A stretch of 64,000 bases of DNA from Streptomonospora nanhaiensis (lineage in GTDB: Bacteria > Actinomycetota > Actinomycetes > Streptosporangiales > Streptosporangiaceae). The stretch is taken from the NCBI RefSeq assembly GCF_026642255.1, contig NZ_CP113264.1, positions 5,456,001 to 5,520,000 on the forward strand, written 5' to 3'. Below are positions 27,338-36,322 of the stretch, one piece after another; the stretch's first letter is position 1, and each line of letters starts with the position of its first letter. The position numbers and the translations under genes were made by a program. The notes below the pieces were generated by a model that was given only the letters and a program-made list of their open reading frames with translations, was not told where the DNA came from and did no database searches.

Positions 27338-29002
27338 ATGACCGCTCCGCGCCGTCCCCGGCGTCACCCTTCCGTGCCGGACCAGCAGGCCCGGCTCCGG
27401 GCGCTCACCCTGGACTCCTCCCCCACGGCCCGGAGGCTGCGGGCCCGTATCCCCCGGCCTCCCCTCGGCCCCCTGCCGCCCGGGTTCCCGGCCCCGGCGC
27501 CCGCCGCGCGGCCGGGAGGCGGCGTGGCTCCGCCCGGGGCCCGCACCGCCCGCGGGCCCACCGCGGACGCCCTCACCGCCCCGGCACGGGACGCGTCCCC
27601 GTTCCCGGCGTCCCCCGGTCGGCCGGGGGCTCCCCGGCACGCCGCCCCCGCGGCCGGGGACGCGCGACCCGACGGCCCGCCCGTCCCGAGCGCCCCCTAC
27701 GCGGTGGACGGGGACGGCTCGGAGGTGCCGTACCGTCCGCAGGTCCCCGGGAGGGAGGCGCCGCCCGGGCGCCGGATTCCCCCGGGCCGGGGTGCGACCC
27801 CCCGCGTGTGGCCGGAGAGGCACCACGAGGACACGGTGGCCGTGCCCCCGGCGCCGCCGGTCCCGCCCGCCTGCGGCAGGCCCGCTCCGGGCGGCGACGG
27901 CGCGGACCGGCCCGGGCCCCGGGCTGCCGTCCCCTTCGGGGAGGGGGCGGACCAAGAGGCGGGCGCCCACCGCAGGGCCGTGGTGCGCGAGCGGTACCGG
28001 GAGGAGCCGGCCCCCGGGGCGGGCACGCGCCGGGAGGGCGGAAGCGCTTCGCACGGCCCGACGGGGGCCCCGGCGGACCGCCGGTCGCGCGACGCGCTCC
28101 GGGACGTCCCCGCCGACCATGAGGAACGCGGAGCCGGGGCACCCGGACCGGATCCGGCGGACTGCCTCCTGGACCCGGCGGGACCGTGGTCGGAGCCGGA
28201 CGAGGAGCGCGGACGGCACCGGCGGGGGTCACGGCCCCCGTCCGGGTACACCGAGTTCGTCCCGGAGCCCCCGGGCGCGTTCCTGGAGCGCCTGGCGCGG
28301 CGCTGGCCGCCCCACGCGACCCTGTCCCGCCGCTCGGTGCTCGCCCTGGTCGCGGTCGGGGCCCTGGCCGTCACCGCGGTCCTGGTGCTGCACGACCGGC
28401 CCGCGACCGTGCGGGCGCCGGAGATGGTCGCCCAGGCCGCCTCCGCGCCCGCCGAGAGCGGCCCCGCGGGCGACCCCGCGGGCGACCCCGCAGGCGGGGA
28501 CGCGGGCGGGGACGAGCCCTCAGGAGCCGTTCCCCCGGACGGGCCGGCGCAGGCCGGCACGGACGCCGACCTGGTCGTGCACGTGGGCGGCGAGGTGGCC
28601 GATCCGGGCCTGTACACCCTGCCGTCCGGGTCGCGCGTCGCCGACGCCGTCGAGGAGGCGGGCGGCGCCCTGCCGGACGCAGACCTCGACCTGCTCAACC
28701 TGGCCCGTGCCCTGGTCGACGGCGAACAGGTCCTCGTGGGCGTTCCCCAGCCTCCGGTCGCCGCCGGGGCGGGCACGGCGGGCGGCGGGGCTGCGGCGGG
28801 CACGGAGGCCCTCGTCGACGTCAACCGGGCCGACAGCGCGCTGTTGGAGACCCTGCCCGGGGTGGGGCCGGTGATCGCGCGGAACATCATCGAGCACCGG
28901 GAGGCCAACGGGCCGTTCTCCAGCGTCGACGAGCTGCTCGACGTGGACAGGATCGGCGAGAAGGTGCTCGCCGACCTCGCCCCCCACGCGACGGCGGGGT
29001 GA
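27338..29002 (+). CDS. comEA: ComEA-like DNA-binding protein with long N-terminal extension
   Basis: 554 residues, far above the ~200-300 usual for ComEA. Residues 1-325 are Pro/Arg/Ala/Gly-rich and predicted disordered, before one membrane helix (about 330-350, SVLALVAVGALAVTAVLVLH). The exterior has an SLBB-type domain (DLVVHVGGEVADPGLYTLPSGSRVADAVEEAG) and a C-terminal helix-hairpin-helix pair (LVDVNRADSALLETLPGVGPVIARNIIEHR). ComEA binds incoming dsDNA outside the membrane; comEC follows 55 bp downstream. Only the C-terminal 230 residues are securely ComEA. Confidence 0.85.
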   Translation: MTAPRRPRRHPSVPDQQARLRALTLDSSPTARRLRARIPRPPLGPLPPGFPAPAPAARPGGGVAPPGARTARGPTADALTAPARDASPFPASPGRPGAPRHAAPAAGDARPDGPPVPSAPYAVDGDGSEVPYRPQVPGREAPPGRRIPPGRGATPRVWPERHHEDTVAVPPAPPVPPACGRPAPGGDGADRPGPRAAVPFGEGADQEAGAHRRAVVRERYREEPAPGAGTRREGGSASHGPTGAPADRRSRDALRDVPADHEERGAGAPGPDPADCLLDPAGPWSEPDEERGRHRRGSRPPSGYTEFVPEPPGAFLERLARRWPPHATLSRRSVLALVAVGALAVTAVLVLHDRPATVRAPEMVAQAASAPAESGPAGDPAGDPAGGDAGGDEPSGAVPPDGPAQAGTDADLVVHVGGEVADPGLYTLPSGSRVADAVEEAGGALPDADLDLLNLARALVDGEQVLVGVPQPPVAAGAGTAGGGAAAGTEALVDVNRADSALLETLPGVGPVIARNIIEHREANGPFSSVDELLDVDRIGEKVLADLAPHATAG

Positions 29003-29057
29003 GGGCCGTGCCGGACAGCCGCTGCGCGCCCGGCCCCGGAGCGGGGGAGCCGGGAAC

Positions 29058-31799
29058 ATGGTGACGTGGCTGGGAAGCGACGCGTACGGCCTGGGCCGGC
29101 CCTCCGACCTCCGGCTGCTCGCACCCGCCGTGGCGGCGTGGACCGCGGCCCTGGGCGCCCTCGCGGCTCCCGCGTGGGCGGCGTGGGTGTTCGGCGGCCT
29201 CGCCGGCTGTGCGGCGCTGGCGCTGTTCGCCGTCTCGCGGCCCCCGTCGGAGGCCGCCGTGCTCACCGTGGCGGCGGCCCTGGTCTGCGCGGCCACCGTG
29301 GCGTCGGTGGCCGGGGTCCACGTGCACCGTGTGGCCGGGAGCGCCGCGGCGGAGGCGGCCCTGCACGGCCGGGCGGTGGAGTTCGGGGCGGTGGTGGCGG
29401 GCGATCCCGTGTCCCGGGCGGGCACGCACCGCCCGGGGCGGGCCGAGTGGGTGGTGCGCTCCCGTACCGCCTGGGTCCGGCTCGGGGACGGTCCCCGCGC
29501 CTCCCGGGCCCCGGTGGTGGTCCTCGCCTCCGGCCCGGAGTGGCGCGGCCTCCTGCCCGGCCAGTCCTTCCGGGCGAGGGGCGTCTTCCTGGAGGCGGAG
29601 GACGACCCCCTGACCGCGGCCCTGGTCCTGGTGCGCGGGCCGCCGGAGGAGGTCACCGCCCCGGGGCGGGCCCAGGCCTTCGCCGGCCGGGTGAGGGAGG
29701 GCCTGCGCGAGGCCTCGGCAGACCTGCCGCAGCCGGAGCGCGGCCTGCTCCCGGCACTGATCGTCGGCGACGCCTCCCTGCTCCTGCCCGACACAGAGGA
29801 GGACTTCCGGGCCACCGGCATGACGCACCTCCTCACCGTCTCCGGCGCCAACCTGGCGATCCTGACCGGCTTCGTCCTGGCGGCGGCCGGGCTGCTCCGG
29901 GCCCCGCCCTGGTGCGCGGTCGCCGGCGGCGCGGTGATGATCTGGCTCTTCGTGCTGGTGTGCCGCCCTGAGCCGAGCGTGCTGCGGGCCGCCTTCATGG
30001 GTTCGCTGGGGCTGCTGGCGCTGGCGACCGGGCGTGCGCACGCCGGGCTCGGCGCCCTGAGCGCCACCGTGGTCGGGGTCCTGTTCTTCTCCCCCGGGTT
30101 GGCGGCCTCCTACGGCTTCGCCCTCTCCGTCCTGGCCACCGCGGGCATCCTGCTGCTGGTGCCCGTCTGGACGCGGGCGTGGTCGGCGCACATGCCGCCC
30201 CCGGTGGCGGAGGCGTTCGCCGTGGCCGTGGCCGCCCACGTCGCCGTCGCCCCCGTGCTGGTGGTGCTCTCGGGGGAGCTGTCGTGGGTCGCGATCCCGG
30301 CGAACGTGCTGGCCGCGCCGCTGGTCGCCGCGGTCACCGTGGCGGGTTCCGCGGTGGCGGCCCTGGCCGCGGTGTGGCCGGGCGCGGCCTCCGTGGCGGT
30401 GCACCTGCCCGCGCTGGGGGTGTCGTGGATCGCGGCGGTCGCCGGGGCCGGTGCCCGCGTCCCGTACGGGGCGCTGCCATGGCGGGCCGACCTGGCCGGC
30501 GGGGTGTTCCTGGCGGCCGTCCTGGCGGCCGTCGTGCTGACCCGCGGGCGTGTGCGGAGGGCGGTCGCGGCGGCGCTGGCCGCCGCGCTGCTCCTCGCCC
30601 TGGCGGCGCGGTGCCTGCCCGGCGGGTGGCCGCCCCCGGGGTGGGCGCTGGTCGCGTGCGACGTGGGGCAGGGCACCGCGCTGGTGCTGTCCGTGGCTCC
30701 CGGCTCCGCGGTGGTGGCCGACACCGGCGAGCACCCGGACCTGGTGGACGACTGCCTGCGGCGCCTCGGCGTGCGCGAGGTCCCGCTGCTGCTCCTCAGC
30801 CACGACCACGCCGACCACGTGGACGGGACCCCCGGAGTGCTGCGGCACCGCAGTGTGCACTCGGCCATGGCGCCGCCGGGGTTCGGGGACACCCCCGTCG
30901 GACGGCTGCTGAGGGGGTCCGGCGTCGAACTGGCGGAGGCGGTGCCGGGACGGGCCCTGCGGGTCGGGCCGTGGCTGTTCCGGGTGCTGTGGCCCGACCC
31001 GGCGTTCGCCGGTTCGCTCAACGACACCTCGATGGTGGTGCGCGCGGACGGCACGGGGCCCTCCGTTCTGCTGACCGGCGACGTCGAGGAGGCGGCCCAG
31101 CGCCGGCTGCTGGCGGGGCCGGACGCGGAACTGCTCGCGGTGACCGTCCTGGCCACACCGCACCACGGGGCGGGGACCCAGGAACCGGCGTTCCTGGAGG
31201 CGGCCGATCCGGTGGTGTCGGTGACCTCGGTGGGCGCGGACAACCCGTACGGGCACCCGGCGCCGTTCACGTGGGGCGTGCTGGAACGGGTCGCGGAGGT
31301 CAACCTGCGCACGGACCGCGACGGCGACGTGGCGGTCCTGGGCGACGGCGCGTCCGGCTCGGGCATCGCCGTGACCCGGGGCCCCGGCCCCGGGCGCCGG
31401 GTCCCGCCGTCCCGGCCCGGGAGCGGGGCCGGGCCACGGACGCGGTCCGCCCGCCCGTCCCGCCGCTGCGGTGGGCGCGGCGGGGCCTCCCCGGCGCCCC
31501 GCGCCGGCCCGCTCAGGCGTGTCGGCCGGCGACCGGGGCCCGGGGCGTGCTCCACGGCGAGGGGGTCTGCTTGGCGGCGAAGTAGTCGCCGCCCTTGCGC
31601 TGGACGTCGTCCGTGCCCCAGACCTCGTCCCTGCCGACGGTGCGCAGGTGGGGGATGTGCTTGCGGCAGTGGATGTAGGCCTCCTCGATGTGGACCATGG
31701 TCCACAGCATCGCCTTCTGCCCCGGCACCTCCGGGTGGGGGAGCCCGCGGACGTGGCCCCGCAGCTTCTCGTCCTCCAGGAGACGGGCCCGGCCGTTGA
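29058..31799 (+). CDS. comEC: ComEC/Rec2-family DNA-uptake channel protein
   Basis: 913 codons are open. Membrane helices and an OB-like domain occupy the first ~230 residues. The competence domain follows (LLPALIVGDASLL, GMTHLLTVSGANLAILTGF, and about eight helices). The metallo-beta-lactamase-like domain ends the conserved part, with DVGQGTALVL and SHDHADHVDG (first His near residue 582), then DTSMVVR, LTGDVEE and ATPHHG. Recognisable ComEC ends near residue 774 (about 31380). The remaining ~139 codons are Arg/Pro/Gly-rich and run antisense into the next gene, so the true product may be shorter than this frame or carry an unstructured tail. Confidence 0.88.
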   Translation: MVTWLGSDAYGLGRPSDLRLLAPAVAAWTAALGALAAPAWAAWVFGGLAGCAALALFAVSRPPSEAAVLTVAAALVCAATVASVAGVHVHRVAGSAAAEAALHGRAVEFGAVVAGDPVSRAGTHRPGRAEWVVRSRTAWVRLGDGPRASRAPVVVLASGPEWRGLLPGQSFRARGVFLEAEDDPLTAALVLVRGPPEEVTAPGRAQAFAGRVREGLREASADLPQPERGLLPALIVGDASLLLPDTEEDFRATGMTHLLTVSGANLAILTGFVLAAAGLLRAPPWCAVAGGAVMIWLFVLVCRPEPSVLRAAFMGSLGLLALATGRAHAGLGALSATVVGVLFFSPGLAASYGFALSVLATAGILLLVPVWTRAWSAHMPPPVAEAFAVAVAAHVAVAPVLVVLSGELSWVAIPANVLAAPLVAAVTVAGSAVAALAAVWPGAASVAVHLPALGVSWIAAVAGAGARVPYGALPWRADLAGGVFLAAVLAAVVLTRGRVRRAVAAALAAALLLALAARCLPGGWPPPGWALVACDVGQGTALVLSVAPGSAVVADTGEHPDLVDDCLRRLGVREVPLLLLSHDHADHVDGTPGVLRHRSVHSAMAPPGFGDTPVGRLLRGSGVELAEAVPGRALRVGPWLFRVLWPDPAFAGSLNDTSMVVRADGTGPSVLLTGDVEEAAQRRLLAGPDAELLAVTVLATPHHGAGTQEPAFLEAADPVVSVTSVGADNPYGHPAPFTWGVLERVAEVNLRTDRDGDVAVLGDGASGSGIAVTRGPGPGRRVPPSRPGSGAGPRTRSARPSRRCGGRGGASPAPRAGPLRRVGRRPGPGACSTARGSAWRRSSRRPCAGRRPCPRPRPCRRCAGGGCACGSGCRPPRCGPWSTASPSAPAPPGGGARGRGPAASRPPGDGPGR

Positions 31800-32169
31800 C
31801 GTGCAGGCCGATCCTCTCGCGCTGGAAGTCGAGGAACATCAGTCCGATGTGCGGGTTCTCCATGATGTTCCCGGCACTGGCGAACACCCCGTTCCCCCGG
31901 TACTCGGGGTAGACCAGGGTCTGCTCGTCGACGACGTGGACGAAACCGGGCGGTCCTGCCCGGAAGCTGGAGTCGCACTCGCCCTTGCTGTCCGAGGTGG
32001 CGATGAACAGCATCTCCTGCCGGGCGATGAACTCGCGCATCCGGGGGTTGAGCCGGTCCAGCATCTGGTCCTGGTAGAAGCGGTCGGCCCGCTCGGTCGT
32101 GCCCGTGACCGTCTGGACGTAGCGCTCGCCCTCGGTACCCGGCGTTCGGCTCTGGTCGGTCTCACTCAT
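31513..32169 (-). CDS. PPOX-fold (pyridoxamine 5'-phosphate oxidase-like) flavin-binding protein
   Basis: 218 residues from ATG 32169 (a GTG directly precedes it). The split-barrel pattern is FIARQEMLFIATSDSKGECDSSFRAGPPGFVHVVDEQTLVYPEYRGNG, then HIGLMFLDFQRERIGLHVNGRARLL, typical of the PNPOx-like superfamily that binds FMN, F420 or heme. The substrate is unknown. A globin gene lies 72 nt upstream on the same strand, so the two are probably co-transcribed. The 3' end overlaps the open frame of comEC on the other strand by 287 bp. Confidence 0.85.
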   Translation of the reverse strand: MSETDQSRTPGTEGERYVQTVTGTTERADRFYQDQMLDRLNPRMREFIARQEMLFIATSDSKGECDSSFRAGPPGFVHVVDEQTLVYPEYRGNGVFASAGNIMENPHIGLMFLDFQRERIGLHVNGRARLLEDEKLRGHVRGLPHPEVPGQKAMLWTMVHIEEAYIHCRKHIPHLRTVGRDEVWGTDDVQRKGGDYFAAKQTPSPWSTPRAPVAGRHA

Positions 32170-32241
32170 CACAATGGACTTTCGAGGGGACGGGGACGGG
32201 ACAGGGGTGGGGGTGGGGGGTTCCCGGGCGGCCGGACGCGG

Positions 32242-33054
32242 TCAGCGGGTCGGCTGGGAGGCGCCGTACGGACCAGGTGTGTCGTAGGCGTGCCGGGCGC
32301 CGGACGGGCGCGGTGTGTCGTAGGCGTGCCGGGCGTCCGAGGGGCGCTGGTCCCCCGCGGAGGACCGCGCGCCGGACCGGTCCCGGTCCCCGGGCGGACG
32401 ACGGTCGTCGCCCCGGGGCGCGGCGTCCCCGGGGGAGCGGCGGGCGCCCTCCTCCCTGGAGATGGCGTCCTCCGCGCCCGCGAGCATGGTGGCGGTGATC
32501 CACTCGTAGACCAGCACCCACGCCGAGCTCATGGAGGACGACCAGGTCGGTGACACCTCGCTGACGGCGCGGACGAGGGCGCGGCCCACGAAGGGGTAGT
32601 GCTCGGGCCTGACCCCGAGCTCCCGGTAGTGTCGGCCGCCCAGTTCCCGGAGGAACTGCGCCACGTGGTCCGGCGCGTCGAGATAGCGGACGACCTCCAC
32701 CAGGGCGTCGGCCATGCGTCTCTGCTGCGGCCGGATGTCGTCGGGGAACATGGCACGGACATCGGGCGCCATGACGAAGAGGTTCGCGTAGAAGCTCTCG
32801 GAGAGCCGCGTCGAGCCGGCGGGCAGGGACGCGCACGACTCCCGTACCGCCTCGATGACCGAGGCGTTGGGCAGAGGGACTTCGGTGATACGGCGGGGTT
32901 GCAAGGGCGGTTCCAGGTGTTCGGGTGGCGGGGGCGCGGCAGGGCGGTGACCCACGAAGGGGGTCCGCGCGGTCGGCGCGGCCCACGGGCCTCTGGGATG
33001 CCCCGCTGCGGCCCGACCACGGTTCCGGGCGAACGCGGACCGGTCGGTGCTCAC
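32242..33054 (-). CDS. Globin-domain protein with disordered tails
   Basis: 270 residues from GTG 33054; in-frame TTG 32904, with GGAA upstream, is an alternative that removes 50 poorly structured residues. The globin core runs from about 60 to 205: LSESFYANLFVMAPDVRAMFPDD, RMADALVEVVRYLDAPDHVAQFLRELGGRHYRELGV with a candidate proximal His in GGRHY, then EHYPFVGRALVRAV and a Trp-containing final helix. It resembles the globin half of flavohemoglobins, without a reductase domain. The tail holds two near-copies of ARHAYDTPxPxGA. Pairing with a PPOX-fold flavoprotein suggests oxygen, NO or redox chemistry, but this is inference. Confidence 0.8.
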   Translation of the reverse strand: MSTDRSAFARNRGRAAAGHPRGPWAAPTARTPFVGHRPAAPPPPEHLEPPLQPRRITEVPLPNASVIEAVRESCASLPAGSTRLSESFYANLFVMAPDVRAMFPDDIRPQQRRMADALVEVVRYLDAPDHVAQFLRELGGRHYRELGVRPEHYPFVGRALVRAVSEVSPTWSSSMSSAWVLVYEWITATMLAGAEDAISREEGARRSPGDAAPRGDDRRPPGDRDRSGARSSAGDQRPSDARHAYDTPRPSGARHAYDTPGPYGASQPTR

Positions 33055-33640
33055 TTGTTCGGGTTGCGCGCCCCCGGGCTCGGACGGATCCGGCGGTGCG
33101 GGGGCCTCTGTGTGCCGGGGGCGCCTCAGCGCCGGCGTCGGAACGGGGGTGGTGCTCCGGAGCGGTCGACGCGCGCGCCGCCCCCGGTCTCACCGCGACG
33201 GTCCGTCGCCGGCGCCGGGGGCCGCCCGTGCGCGTGGCCCCCGGTGCGGGGGGAACCGACGCGACGGGCGTCCGACAGTATCGAGATTGCGGGATCCCTC
33301 AACGCTGCCTTGCCATTTCCGGTCTCAGGTCTCCCCTGGGAGCCGGGACAGTCCCGGAGACCATATGTCGAGGGGGGCAAAAAGGCGAATATTCGCATAC
33401 CTCACCCTCTGTGCTGGTATGTGTCGTGCACTGTAACAGACGTGCCCAGAGGTCACACAGTTACCGAAGCGTACCTTCCGTCGCCATCCGACCACATATC
33501 CGCTCCGAACCGTCCCGAACCGCCCCCACCGCACGTGGTGACCCGAGGAGACGGGAAGGACGGAGGAACGCCCCGGCGCCCCGCCGACCGGCCGCGGGAA
33601 CCGGGCGGGAACCGTCCCCGGCTCGTGGCATCCTCGTTGT
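33055..33640. other. 586-bp intergenic region between globin gene and holA
   Basis: No supported gene; the short open frames here lack start signals and family patterns. The stretch 33290-33500 is clearly AT-richer than the surroundings and contains a perfect 12-bp palindrome GCGAATATTCGC at 33385-33396. On the minus strand that palindrome is followed by CTTTTT. The region must carry the divergent promoters of the globin operon and holA. Confidence 0.55.
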
Positions 33641-34603
33641 ATGCCTGCACCCGCCCCGCTCACGATCATCGTCGGCGACGAGGAGCTCCTCGTCGACCGG
33701 GCCGTCGCCGCCGTCGTCGCGGCGGTCCGCGAGAACGACCCCGGCGTGGACGTCCACGACCTGGCGCCCTCCCAGGTGACCGTGAACACGGTCGTGGAGG
33801 TCACCTCCCCCTCCCTGTTCGGCGACCGGCGGGTGGTGGTGCTGCGCTCCTCCCAGGACCTCGTCAAGGATCTGGCCGCGACCGTCACCGACTACCTGAA
33901 GGACCCGGCCGACGACGTCCACCTGGTGCTCACGCACGCGGGCGGCAACAAGGGCAAGGCACTGCTGCAGGCCGCGGTCAAGGCGGGCGCCGAACGGGTG
34001 GACTGCAAGGGGCCGACGAAGGGCCCCGAGAGGGTGGCGTTCGTCAGGGGCGAGTTCACCGCCGCCGGTCGCCAGATCACCCCGGACGCCGCCCAGGCCC
34101 TGGTGGACGCGGTGGGCACCGACCTGAGGGAGATCGCCGCGGCGTGCACGCAGCTGGTGGCCGACACCGAGGGCCGGGTGGACGGCGCGGCGGTGGCCCG
34201 CTACCACTCCGGCAAGGCGGAGGCCTCCGGGTTCAGCGTCGCGGACCGCGCGGTCGAGGGCCGGCTGCCCGAGGCGTTGGAGCAGTTGCGCTGGTCGCTG
34301 GCGGTGGGCACCGCCCCGGTGCTGATCAACAGCGCCCTGGCAGGCGCGGTGCGCGGCATCGCCGTGGCCGCGCAGCCCCCGCGCGGGATGTCCGAGGCGG
34401 ATCTCGCCAAGCGCGCCAAGGTGCCGCCGTGGAAGCTGCGCACGCTGCGCCAGCAGGCCCGGGGATGGAGCGCCGCGGGCGTCACACGGGCGATGGCGGT
34501 GGTCGCCGAGACCGACGCGCTCATCAAGGGCGCCGGCCGCGACCCCGAGTACGCGCTGGAGCGCGCCGTGATCGAGATCGCCCGTGCCAGAGGGGTCCGC
34601 TGA
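33641..34603 (+). CDS. holA: DNA polymerase III delta subunit
   Basis: 320 residues. The N-terminal clamp-loader fold starts PAPLTIIVGDEELLVDRAVAAVV (the delta analogue of the AAA+ domain without Walker motifs), then SPSLFGDRRVVVLRSSQDL, VKAGAERVDCKGPTKG, and the C-terminal collar domain with ARQARGWS-like packing helices. Delta opens the beta sliding clamp. Actinobacterial holA typically lies near comEC and rpsT, as here. No strong ribosome-binding site is visible, so it may be leaderless or weakly initiated. Confidence 0.94.
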   Translation: MPAPAPLTIIVGDEELLVDRAVAAVVAAVRENDPGVDVHDLAPSQVTVNTVVEVTSPSLFGDRRVVVLRSSQDLVKDLAATVTDYLKDPADDVHLVLTHAGGNKGKALLQAAVKAGAERVDCKGPTKGPERVAFVRGEFTAAGRQITPDAAQALVDAVGTDLREIAAACTQLVADTEGRVDGAAVARYHSGKAEASGFSVADRAVEGRLPEALEQLRWSLAVGTAPVLINSALAGAVRGIAVAAQPPRGMSEADLAKRAKVPPWKLRTLRQQARGWSAAGVTRAMAVVAETDALIKGAGRDPEYALERAVIEIARARGVR

Positions 34604-34637
34604 CCGGTCCCGCCCCGAGCGGTCACGGGCGCGGGCG

Positions 34638-35846
34638 TCAGCGGATGGTCTTGCCGCCCTGCCAGACGCGCAGGGTGTTCAGTCCCATCGACCAGGCGAA
34701 CGCGCCCTCGTGGTCGGCGTCCCACTGGACCAGGTCCGCCAGGTTTCCCGGCGTCAGCATGCCCCGGTCGCGGAGCCCCAGGGAGTGGGCGCTTCCCACG
34801 GTGGCGGCGTGCAGCGCCTCGTGGACGGTCATCTCGAACATGGAGACGGCGAGGGAGATCACCAGCGGCATCGACGTGGTCCCGGCCAGGCCCGGGTTGT
34901 GGTCGGTGCCCAGGCCGATCGGTACCCCGTGGTCGAGCAGGGACCGTACCGGCGGGGTGCGGCGCTCGTGCAGGGACGTGGTCGGACAGGCCACCACGGG
35001 GGTCCGCGTGGTGGCGAGTGCCAGGATGTCCCGGTCGTCGGTCTCGTGCAGGAGGTCCACCGACGAGCAGCCGAGCTCGGTGGCCATCCGCACGGCGCCG
35101 TGCCGGGGGCGGGAGCAGGCGTGCAGGGTGGTGCGCAGCCCCACCGACTGGCCGACGCCCAGCAGCAGGCGGGCGTCCTCGGTGGTGAACTGCTCGTTGT
35201 CGCAGTACACGTCCACCCCGTCAGCACCGGCCAGGGCGGCGTCGCCGAGCCACGAGGCGGCCGTGGCCACGTAGTCCTTGGGCCGTCCGAAGAACTCGGG
35301 CGGCACCCCGTGCGCGGGGAAGAAGGTCACGTGCAGGCGCGGCATCCCCGGTTCCTCCTCCAGGGAGCGCAGCAGGCGCACGTCGGCCAGTTCGCCGTCC
35401 CTGGTGAGGTGGTAGCCGGTCTTGGCCTCGACGGTGGTGCTGCCCGTCAGGACCCAGTGCCGCAGGCGTTCGCGGACCGCGTTGCACAGGGTCCAGGGGT
35501 CGGTCCCGCGGGTGATGGTGACGGTGGTGGAGACGCCGCCGCCCGCCGCGAAGATGTCGCCCTTGGAGGCGCCCTTCGCCCACATGTTGACCTCGGCGTA
35601 GCGGTCCCCCGCGTAGACCGGGTGGCAGTGGGCGTCGACCAGCCCGGGCGTGATGAGTCCCCCGCCGATGTTGACGACGTCGTCGACGTCGGTCAGGTCG
35701 TCCACCACGCCGGGGATGCGCTGGGGCAGCTCGGCGGCGGGTCCGACCCAGGCCACGCGGTCCCCGTCCATGAGGAGCGCGGCCTTGGTGAGCATCTCGT
35801 TCCCGGTCCACAGCCGACCGATGTTGCTGAGGAGTACTACCGTCAT
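34638..35846 (-). CDS. hutI: Imidazolonepropionase-like amidohydrolase
   Basis: 402 residues. The amidohydrolase metal motif is VDAHCHPVYAGDR near residue 70. The HutI-like segments TGSTTVEAKTGYHLTRDGELADVRLLR, TFFPAHGVPPEF and IGLGTDHNPGLAGTTSMPLV match imidazolonepropionase, which opens 4-imidazolone-5-propionate in histidine degradation. Some HutI positions differ (GYH for GYG, DVYCDNEQF for the usual DxFCExGxF), so a related cyclic amide may be the substrate. No hutU, hutH or hutG is nearby. It is convergent with holA at 34 bp. Confidence 0.72.
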   Translation of the reverse strand: MTVVLLSNIGRLWTGNEMLTKAALLMDGDRVAWVGPAAELPQRIPGVVDDLTDVDDVVNIGGGLITPGLVDAHCHPVYAGDRYAEVNMWAKGASKGDIFAAGGGVSTTVTITRGTDPWTLCNAVRERLRHWVLTGSTTVEAKTGYHLTRDGELADVRLLRSLEEEPGMPRLHVTFFPAHGVPPEFFGRPKDYVATAASWLGDAALAGADGVDVYCDNEQFTTEDARLLLGVGQSVGLRTTLHACSRPRHGAVRMATELGCSSVDLLHETDDRDILALATTRTPVVACPTTSLHERRTPPVRSLLDHGVPIGLGTDHNPGLAGTTSMPLVISLAVSMFEMTVHEALHAATVGSAHSLGLRDRGMLTPGNLADLVQWDADHEGAFAWSMGLNTLRVWQGGKTIR

Positions 35847-36322
35847 GGGGTTTTCCGCCCTCGTCGGTCAGATCCGCCGGCGCGAGTGCGGTACACGGTC
35901 GCGGGATGCACGGGCGGACATAACGACCTCGTATCTGGAACGATCCGACAGGGTCGGCAGGAGGCGGCCGTGGGGCCGCCGCGGTGCCGTGACAGCGGGA
36001 AGGAGCGTCGGCTGTCGGGGGACAGCGGGCCGCTGGCGGCCAGTGCTCCAAAACCGTAGTCCATCCGCGGACTCCGTGTACACCTCTCCCGGGGGACGAA
36101 TGCGAGCGTCGCGGGGCAGAACTCGCGAGTGGACGGCGTGACGAAGGACACCGGCGCCCCCGCGCCGCCGGTCCGGTCCCGGACCGTGCGCCTCGGCCCC
36201 GCGCCCGTCCGGCCCCGCGGGCCTGCGGCGGCCCCCGACATGCGAGGACCGGGGCGCCCCGGTCGGGGCGCCCCGGTCGCAGCCGGTGGCGGGTGCGGCC
36301 CCCCGGGGGGACCGCGCGGTAC
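35847..36322. other. Intergenic region between hutI-like gene and hflX
   Basis: 476 bp with no gene I can support. It holds the hutI-like promoter on the right side of that gene and the hflX terminator (36247-36278). Open frames through it have no ribosome-binding site or recognisable domain. Confidence 0.5.
36247..36278 (-). terminator. hflX terminator
   Basis: A perfect 14-bp stem (GACCGGGGCGCCCC and complement) with a 4-nt loop, 44 bp after the hflX stop. Each arm is itself nearly palindromic. Confidence 0.75.

Noticed and set aside
33047..33436. Short open frames in the globin-holA gap
   Set aside because: Low-complexity translations, no start signals, and overlap with the likely promoter region.
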